Shown piece by piece: positions 5,172 to 9,623 of a stretch of 9,623 bases of DNA (the first letter of the stretch is position 1; every line of letters starts with the position of its first letter). Below the pieces are notes generated by a model. The model was not told the origin of the DNA. It searched no databases and saw nothing but the letters and a program-made list of their open reading frames with translations. The stretch is from Fibrobacteraceae bacterium (GTDB lineage Bacteria; Fibrobacterota; Fibrobacteria; Fibrobacterales; Fibrobacteraceae). Made by a program: the position numbers and the translations under genes. Location of the stretch: contig JALNVO010000098.1 of NCBI GenBank assembly GCA_023231365.1, positions 1 through 9,623 of the forward strand. Direction: 5' to 3'.

Positions 5172-6776
5172 ATGAGCAACCATTATAATATGCCGTGCCT
5201 CCCGAGTTCCAAGAGCCCTCTCGTGACCATCGAGGTGGATGGAAAGAATATCGAAGTGCCGGGCGATACCAACTTGCTGGAGGCCTTGAAAGCCGTCGGC
5301 ATTGAAACTCCGCATATTTGCTATCATCCCTACCTTCCGGTTTCCGGAAATTGCCGCCAATGCTTGGTGGAATTGGAAGGACCGCGCGGAAAATCACTCG
5401 TGATTTCTTGCTATACGCCGGTCACCCCGGGTATGAAGGTTTCTACTCCGAAGTCAAGTGCCCGCGTAAAAAATGCGCGAGCCGCTGTTTCTGAATTCAT
5501 GCTTTTGAACCATCCGCTCGATTGCCCGATTTGCGATAAGGCGGGTGAATGTTCCCTTCAAGAAAATTACGTAGAAGCGGGGCGTAGTGAGTCCCGCCTT
5601 TTCCCGGAAGTCGGCAAACAGTATCACGGAAACCCCGATAATCAATTTGTAGATACCAAGGGGCAGATTCGCGGTGGTAAGCGCGTGGACATTGGCCCGC
5701 GTGTTGTTCTCGACGAAGAACGCTGTGTGCAATGCGACCGCTGTGTGCGTTTTATGCGCCATGTTGCGGGCGATGAACAGTTGCAGCTCGCAAGTCGCGG
5801 TGATCGCACGTACATTACGACGTTCCCGGGAAAGAAGCTCGATCACGAATATGATCTTTGCGTAACGGATTTGTGCCCCACGGGCGCTTTGACAGGAAAG
5901 TTCTTCCGCTTCCAGCAAAGAGTGTGGATGCTTTCCCGCACGCCGAGCATTTCCATGGATGATTCTCTCGGTGCGAATATCTGGATTGAACACAATAATG
6001 GATTCATTTGGCGTTTAATGCCGCGCTGCAATCCAGAAGTGAACCGCTCCTGGCTTTCTAATACGAGCCGCTTGGCATTTGAAAATTTTTCCAAGAACCG
6101 CCTTCCTGCGGGAAACCTCCCCGAGCTCAAAAAGGCTGTTATGGGCGAAGGTGAGATTGCGTTTGTCCTCGGCGGAGCTTCTACGAATGAAGATGCTGCT
6201 GCATTGAAGACGCTGACCTCTAAGCTCGGCGATCGCGCTCAAGTATTCGTCGGTTCCTTTGCAAAAATGGAAACGGCGGATGGTATTGCAAAAAGTGGCG
6301 ACCCGGTGGCAAACCGCGCAGGCTTTGCCTTGTTCGGCTTTACAGCTTCTGTTGAAGATTTAGTGAAGAAAGCCTCTGAATTTACGACGCTTGTTGTGCT
6401 CCATGCGGATTTGTGGGGCGAAGATGCTTCCAAGGCGAATGCTTTGGAAGTAATCAAGAACCGCATTTCCATTTCGGCGTTTAACGATGCGACTGCGGAA
6501 AAGTCTGCGGTCGTATTCGGCGTAAATCATTGGTCGGAAGTTTCCGGCTCGATGGTGAACTCAAATTCGATGCTTCAAAAATTGTCGGCGGCGCCTACTG
6601 CGCCCGATGCGGAACTCTCTCCGCTTTTCAAAGTTCTTTTTGCCCTTGCGGGCGAAGATGTGAAATGCGCTGCCTGTGCCTTCAAGAAGGCTCACGAAAT
6701 GGTTCCCATCCTCAGCAAGTTCTCTTTTGACTCAATCCATAGCACGGGCGAAAAGCTCGATGGAGTTGCTGTATGA
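5172..6776 (+). CDS. nuoG: NADH-quinone oxidoreductase subunit G (NuoG), short form without N7 ligands
   Basis: NuoG is the 75 kDa-type Fe-S subunit carrying electrons from NuoF towards NuoI. The N-terminal ferredoxin-like domain has N1b ligands C50, C61, C64 and C80. Next come N5 ligands H114, C118, C121 and C127 (HPLDCPIC, GEC) and N4 ligands C185, C188, C191 and C235 (CVQCDRC, DLCPTGAL). An extra C230 precedes the last. After residue 255 the molybdopterin-oxidoreductase-like part begins, but the four cysteines that bind N7 in E. coli and Thermus are absent: the region reads TPSISMDDSLGANI, then SWLSNTSR. At 534 residues the protein is shorter than the usual 690-910, so most of the C-terminal domain is missing, with no visible frameshift. 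The ribosome site is weak: GGAG at 5153-5156 lies 15 bases from the ATG, so reinitiation after nuoF may matter. Met7 at 5190 is an alternative start. Confidence 0.94.
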   Translation: MSNHYNMPCLPSSKSPLVTIEVDGKNIEVPGDTNLLEALKAVGIETPHICYHPYLPVSGNCRQCLVELEGPRGKSLVISCYTPVTPGMKVSTPKSSARVKNARAAVSEFMLLNHPLDCPICDKAGECSLQENYVEAGRSESRLFPEVGKQYHGNPDNQFVDTKGQIRGGKRVDIGPRVVLDEERCVQCDRCVRFMRHVAGDEQLQLASRGDRTYITTFPGKKLDHEYDLCVTDLCPTGALTGKFFRFQQRVWMLSRTPSISMDDSLGANIWIEHNNGFIWRLMPRCNPEVNRSWLSNTSRLAFENFSKNRLPAGNLPELKKAVMGEGEIAFVLGGASTNEDAAALKTLTSKLGDRAQVFVGSFAKMETADGIAKSGDPVANRAGFALFGFTASVEDLVKKASEFTTLVVLHADLWGEDASKANALEVIKNRISISAFNDATAEKSAVVFGVNHWSEVSGSMVNSNSMLQKLSAAPTAPDAELSPLFKVLFALAGEDVKCAACAFKKAHEMVPILSKFSFDSIHSTGEKLDGVAV

Positions 6777-8134
6777 TGGAAATTCTGAGCTCGAAAACTT
6801 GGATTGAATGGCTCCTTATTATCGCAAAGTTCGCCTTTGCATTTATTCCCGTGCTGTTCATCCTTCTTCTCATTCCGATGGAACGCCGTGGCGCGGGCTT
6901 TATTCAGGATCGTCAAGGTCCGAACCGCTCCTATTTCTGGCTTCCGTATTTTGGAAAAATTCGCCTCTTCGGCTGGGTGCAGAATGTGTGCGATGGACTG
7001 AAGTTGTTTGTAAAGGAAATTTATGCTCCGAGCGGTGTGAACAAAGTTCTGTTTGCCCTTGCTCCGGCTATTCCTTTTATGATCGTACTACTTTCTCCGT
7101 GCGTCATTCCGTATTTCGCGACTCTGAACTTTACATTCGGCGATTCGTTTGTAAGTGTTCCGGGGGCAATGGTAGATAGCGATGTTGGCATCCTGCTTCT
7201 CTTCGGACTATCCTCGCTTTCTGCTTTTGGTGCGGTTCTTGCCGGGTGGGCTTCTAAATCCAAGTTTTCGTTCTTAGGAGCTCTCCGCACGACGGCGATG
7301 AGCATCAGCTACGAAGTCTGCCTAGGCCTTTCGCTGATGGGAATCCTCCTTTTGGCGGGCACGTTCAACATTGAAGGAATCATCAATTGGCAAGAAGCTC
7401 ATGTGTGGGGCTTCGTTGCGCAGCCGGTTGCTTTCTTCTGCTTCCTCATTGCGATGATTGCAGAAACGGGCCGCGCTCCGTTTGATGTGGCTGAAGGAGA
7501 TCCGGAACTTGTCGCCGGTTTCCATACGGAATACGGCGCGATGCAATTCGGTATGTTCTATATGGGGGAATACGGGCACATCGCTATCAACAGCATTCTC
7601 GTTTCCTGTCTTTTCTTTGGCGGTTATTCCATTCCGTTTATGACCACAGGGGACGTTCAAGCCAATTTAGGCTATGTTCTTGCTGCTCTTTGCGGCATTG
7701 GCGCTTTTCTTGCTCTTGGGTTTCTTCACATGCTCTATCGCTATACGCGTTGGTATAAGACGAGTGCTGCATCCAACAAGGAAACGATCTTCCGCGAATA
7801 TGCTCTTTATAAGATTTGTGGGTGGATTGCGGTTCCCGTGCTGATCACCCTTGCTGTTCTTTCTGTTTTATTCATTCATCCCGAATACACTCTCATCAAT
7901 GGAATGAAGGTGTTTGGACTTGGCACCGCTCTCGGTACCGCTTTTGTGCAGTTCTTGGTGCTTATGGTCAAGACCGTGTTTTTTTGCTGGGTCTGGATCT
8001 GGGTACGCTGGACACTTCCGCGTTTCCGTTATGACCACGTGATGCATTTGGGCTGGAAGGTGATTCTCAACATCGCCCTTCTCAACTTGGTCGTCACAGC
8101 CATAATTGCAAAACTCGTTTTGGGAGGCAACTAA
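6773..8134 (+). CDS. nuoH: NADH-quinone oxidoreductase subunit H (NuoH), enlarged
   Basis: NuoH (ND1 type) is the membrane subunit that closes the quinone cavity and links it to the proton channels. Family motifs are clear: AGFIQDRQGPNR near the N-terminus, SISYEVCLGLSL, AETGRAPFDVAEGDPELV at residues 230-247 with the loop EYGAM after it, and WVRWTLPRFRYDHVM near the C-terminus. The product has 453 residues against a usual 320-350. The excess lies at about residues 290-390, between the helix ending in FGGYSIPF and the helix with VQFLVLMVKTVFF. It contains two likely membrane segments (GYVLAALCGIGAFLALGFL and GWIAVPVLITLAVLSVLFI) joined by a basic, polar stretch. GGAG at 6762-6765 supports the ATG at 6773; the next codon is also ATG, so the start could be 6776. 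The nuoI start follows the TAA directly. Confidence 0.95.
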   Translation: MMEILSSKTWIEWLLIIAKFAFAFIPVLFILLLIPMERRGAGFIQDRQGPNRSYFWLPYFGKIRLFGWVQNVCDGLKLFVKEIYAPSGVNKVLFALAPAIPFMIVLLSPCVIPYFATLNFTFGDSFVSVPGAMVDSDVGILLLFGLSSLSAFGAVLAGWASKSKFSFLGALRTTAMSISYEVCLGLSLMGILLLAGTFNIEGIINWQEAHVWGFVAQPVAFFCFLIAMIAETGRAPFDVAEGDPELVAGFHTEYGAMQFGMFYMGEYGHIAINSILVSCLFFGGYSIPFMTTGDVQANLGYVLAALCGIGAFLALGFLHMLYRYTRWYKTSAASNKETIFREYALYKICGWIAVPVLITLAVLSVLFIHPEYTLINGMKVFGLGTALGTAFVQFLVLMVKTVFFCWVWIWVRWTLPRFRYDHVMHLGWKVILNIALLNLVVTAIIAKLVLGGN

Positions 8135-8707
8135 ATGGTTCGCGTTATTAAACACAAGCCGATGAATTGGCTCGAACGCCTTTACATCTTTGAGGCTTTT
8201 CGCGGCCTTTATACTACGTTTAAGCATTTCCTCCGCGGATTTTTCCGCTACGAAACGCTCCCGACCGTCCCCTACCCGGAAATCAAACCGGAAATTCCGC
8301 GCAATTACCGCGCTAAGCACCGTTTGATGCTCCGCCCGGATGGCACGCCCCGCTGTGTCGCGTGCTTTATGTGTGCGACAGCTTGTCCCGCGGACTGCAT
8401 TTTCATTGAAGCGGGAGAGTCTGAGGACGGTCGCATTGAAAAGCGCGCGGAACGTTTTGACATCGACCACTCCGTCTGTATCTTCTGCGGCCTTTGCGTA
8501 GAAGCTTGCCCAGTGGATGCGCTCCGCATGGATACCTGCGAAACGAGTTATGTGCACCGCTCACGCGAGGACTTCATCGTTTCTATGTATGATCTCACAA
8601 ATTGGGATCCTAAACAATATCCGCAGAACGACACGCAGAGCCAGATGGCTCCCGGCGGAAGCAAAAACAAGCAGGCCCTCGAAGCCTGGGGAATGAAGGT
8701 AATCTAA
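8135..8707 (+). CDS. nuoI: NADH-quinone oxidoreductase subunit I (NuoI, 2x[4Fe-4S] subunit)
   Basis: NuoI (TYKY type) carries clusters N6a and N6b that pass electrons from NuoG to N2 in NuoB. The 190-residue product has two ferredoxin motifs: C74-VA-C77-FM-C80 with C84 before Pro, and C115-IF-C118-GL-C121 with C125 before Pro. Each motif's fourth cysteine serves the other cluster, as is usual for 8Fe ferredoxins. An amphipathic N-terminal stretch (residues 10-40, with WLERLYIFEAFRGL) probably lies on the membrane surface. About 40 polar residues follow the conserved core at the C-terminus. A strong GGGAGG at 8122-8127 lies 7 bases before the ATG, inside the end of nuoH. The stop overlaps the nuoJ ATG by one base (TAATG). 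Confidence 0.96.
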   Translation: MVRVIKHKPMNWLERLYIFEAFRGLYTTFKHFLRGFFRYETLPTVPYPEIKPEIPRNYRAKHRLMLRPDGTPRCVACFMCATACPADCIFIEAGESEDGRIEKRAERFDIDHSVCIFCGLCVEACPVDALRMDTCETSYVHRSREDFIVSMYDLTNWDPKQYPQNDTQSQMAPGGSKNKQALEAWGMKVI

Positions 8708-9246
8708 TGCTAGCCCTCATTTATTTCATCATTTTCGCACTTATCGCGGTCGGAAGCGCTCTTTGCGTGTTCCTTTCCAAGCACCCGCTTTACGGTGCAA
8801 TATCCCTCATTGTGACGATGCTTTCCCTAGCGGGTATTTACGGTCTTTTGGGAAGCCCGTTCGTCGGCGTTATGCAAGTGATGGTCTATGCAGGTGCGAT
8901 TATGATGCTCCTCGCGTTTGTCATCATGGTGCTGAACGGAGCAAACGATAACCGCACGCCCCGCTTTGACAAGGTTTCCCTCTTTGTCTTCCCGGCATTA
9001 GTCGTGATGGCGTTGCTGATCGCTTTTGCTTTCTTCCGCGCACAGCTAGGTTTTGATTCGATGGCCGTAAAGGGGACTGTCGCTATTTCGGCGAGGACTC
9101 TTTTCGACACCCAGAATTTTGGCTACTATCTCTTGGTGGAAGCCGTCGGACTTTTGCTTCTTTCTGCGATGGCGACGGCGGTCATTCTCGCCCGCAAGGA
9201 AATCGGTTCTAAGCCCGAAAATGAAAACTCCGAGGAGGTTCACTAA
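8707..9246 (+). CDS. nuoJ: NADH-quinone oxidoreductase subunit J (NuoJ)
   Basis: NuoJ (ND6 type) is a small membrane subunit between NuoH and NuoK whose third helix helps connect quinone reduction to proton movement. The 179-residue product has about five hydrophobic segments: residues 2-22, 29-47, 53-77, 93-111 and 138-158. The third contains VMVYAGAIMMLLAFVIM, the family's most conserved part. A charged tail (GSKPENENSEEVH) ends the protein. AAGG at 8696-8699, seven bases before the ATG, supports the start, which overlaps the nuoI stop by one base. The stop overlaps the nuoK start in the same way. Position between nuoI and nuoK follows the standard gene order and confirms the call. Confidence 0.95.
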   Translation: MLALIYFIIFALIAVGSALCVFLSKHPLYGAISLIVTMLSLAGIYGLLGSPFVGVMQVMVYAGAIMMLLAFVIMVLNGANDNRTPRFDKVSLFVFPALVVMALLIAFAFFRAQLGFDSMAVKGTVAISARTLFDTQNFGYYLLVEAVGLLLLSAMATAVILARKEIGSKPENENSEEVH

Positions 9247-9560
9247 TGGAACTTCAAGCGATGTATATTCAAGTACTTGCTCTGATTCTTTTGATTATAG
9301 GCCTTGCGACGGTTCTTTCCCGCCGGAATGTCTTCTTTATTTTGATGGGTATTGAACTTGCTCTCAATGCGGTGAATTTGAGCATCATCGGTTTTTCCAA
9401 GACCTTTGCTGCCGCGGCGAGTATCACCGGACAAATCATTCCTCTGTTCACTATTGCCGTTGCTGCGGCTGAAGCGTGCGTCGGCCTTGCGGTGATTATC
9501 CTCATCGTGAGAAACCAACACAGCGTTGACAGTGACAACTATTCCAATATGAGGGGGTAA
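9246..9560 (+). CDS. nuoK: NADH-quinone oxidoreductase subunit K (NuoK)
   Basis: NuoK (ND4L type) is a three-helix membrane subunit related to MrpC of Na+/H+ antiporters and forms part of a proton path. The 104-residue product matches the usual length of about 100. The membrane glutamates needed for proton transfer are present: E37 in MGIELALNAVNL and E76 in VAAAEACVGLAVI, corresponding to E36 and E72 of E. coli. The C-terminus, ending NMRG, resembles the E. coli EMRG end. An almost perfect AGGAGG at 9233-9238, seven bases upstream, gives this gene the strongest ribosome binding site in the window. It overlaps nuoJ by one base. Confidence 0.96.
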   Translation: MELQAMYIQVLALILLIIGLATVLSRRNVFFILMGIELALNAVNLSIIGFSKTFAAAASITGQIIPLFTIAVAAAEACVGLAVIILIVRNQHSVDSDNYSNMRG

Positions 9561-9567
9561 ACGAGTT

Positions 9568-9623
9568 ATGATTCCTCTTTGGCTAATTCCTCTTTTCCCG
9601 CTCATCGGCTCAATCGTGCTTGC
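9568..9623 (+). CDS. nuoL: NADH-quinone oxidoreductase subunit L (NuoL), 5' end only
   Basis: An ATG seven bases after the nuoK stop opens a frame that runs to the right edge. The first 19 residues include IPLWLIPLFPLIGSIV, the hydrophobic start with repeated IPLxPL typical of NuoL (ND5 type), an antiporter-like proton-pumping subunit at or near the far end of the membrane arm. GAGGGGG at 9551-9557, inside the end of nuoK, can act as ribosome binding site. Gene order after nuoK strongly favours nuoL; nuoM or another antiporter-like subunit cannot be excluded from so short a piece. Confidence 0.85.
   Translation, partial: MIPLWLIPLFPLIGSIVL

Noticed and set aside
4004..5179. Long minus-strand open frame opposite nuoF
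   Set aside because: It mirrors the conserved nuoF gene, has low-complexity basic composition and no family motif, and is best explained by codon bias on the coding strand.
5172..6776. nuoG as a formate dehydrogenase or hydrogenase Fe-S subunit
   Set aside because: The N-terminal cluster set is shared with those families, but the gene lies between nuoF and nuoH in a full complex I operon, and the catalytic molybdopterin part is missing.
1..9623. Mobile elements, CRISPR arrays, tRNA/rRNA genes or tandem repeats
   Set aside because: No transposase, regularly spaced repeats, RNA-gene structure or flanking direct repeats were seen. The window is continuous housekeeping-type coding sequence.

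Overview
The window holds most of an operon for respiratory complex I (proton-pumping NADH:quinone oxidoreductase, Nuo). Genes nuoB, C, D, E, F, G, H, I, J and K are complete and nuoL is cut by the right edge, all on the + strand. Moderate GC content, separate nuoC and nuoD genes, a medium-length NuoG and an FN3-like module attached to an unrelated protein suggest a Gram-negative anaerobe of the Fibrobacterota (Fibrobacter-like). That placement is an inference from general character, not from a marker gene.

Layout: positions 1-67 may be the tail of an unrelated upstream gene. Positions 68-274 are an AT-richer intergenic region with inverted repeats and a plausible promoter. From 275 to the right edge the genes are packed with almost no space between them. 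nuoB/C, nuoI/J and nuoJ/K overlap by 1 base (TGATG or TAATG). nuoC/D, nuoD/E and nuoG/H overlap by 4 bases (ATGA). nuoH/I abut, and nuoE/F, nuoF/G and nuoK/L are separated by 3, 4 and 7 bases. This points to one transcript with coupled translation.

How the genes work together: NuoE, F and G form the NADH-oxidising module (FMN plus Fe-S clusters). NuoB, C, D and I carry electrons to cluster N2 and the quinone site. NuoH, J, K and L are membrane subunits for quinone access and proton translocation. All Fe-S ligands expected for N1a, N1b, N2, N3, N4, N5, N6a and N6b can be located, so the enzyme looks functional. NuoA is not encoded next to NuoB in this window.

No wholly new system is visible, but several subunits depart from the textbook form. 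NuoE carries a C-terminal fibronectin-III-like domain. NuoH has about 100 extra residues with two probable extra membrane helices. NuoG is short and lacks the N7 cluster ligands. NuoB has a charged helical tail, and the NuoD quinone loop is altered. These lineage-specific modifications are the main points of interest.
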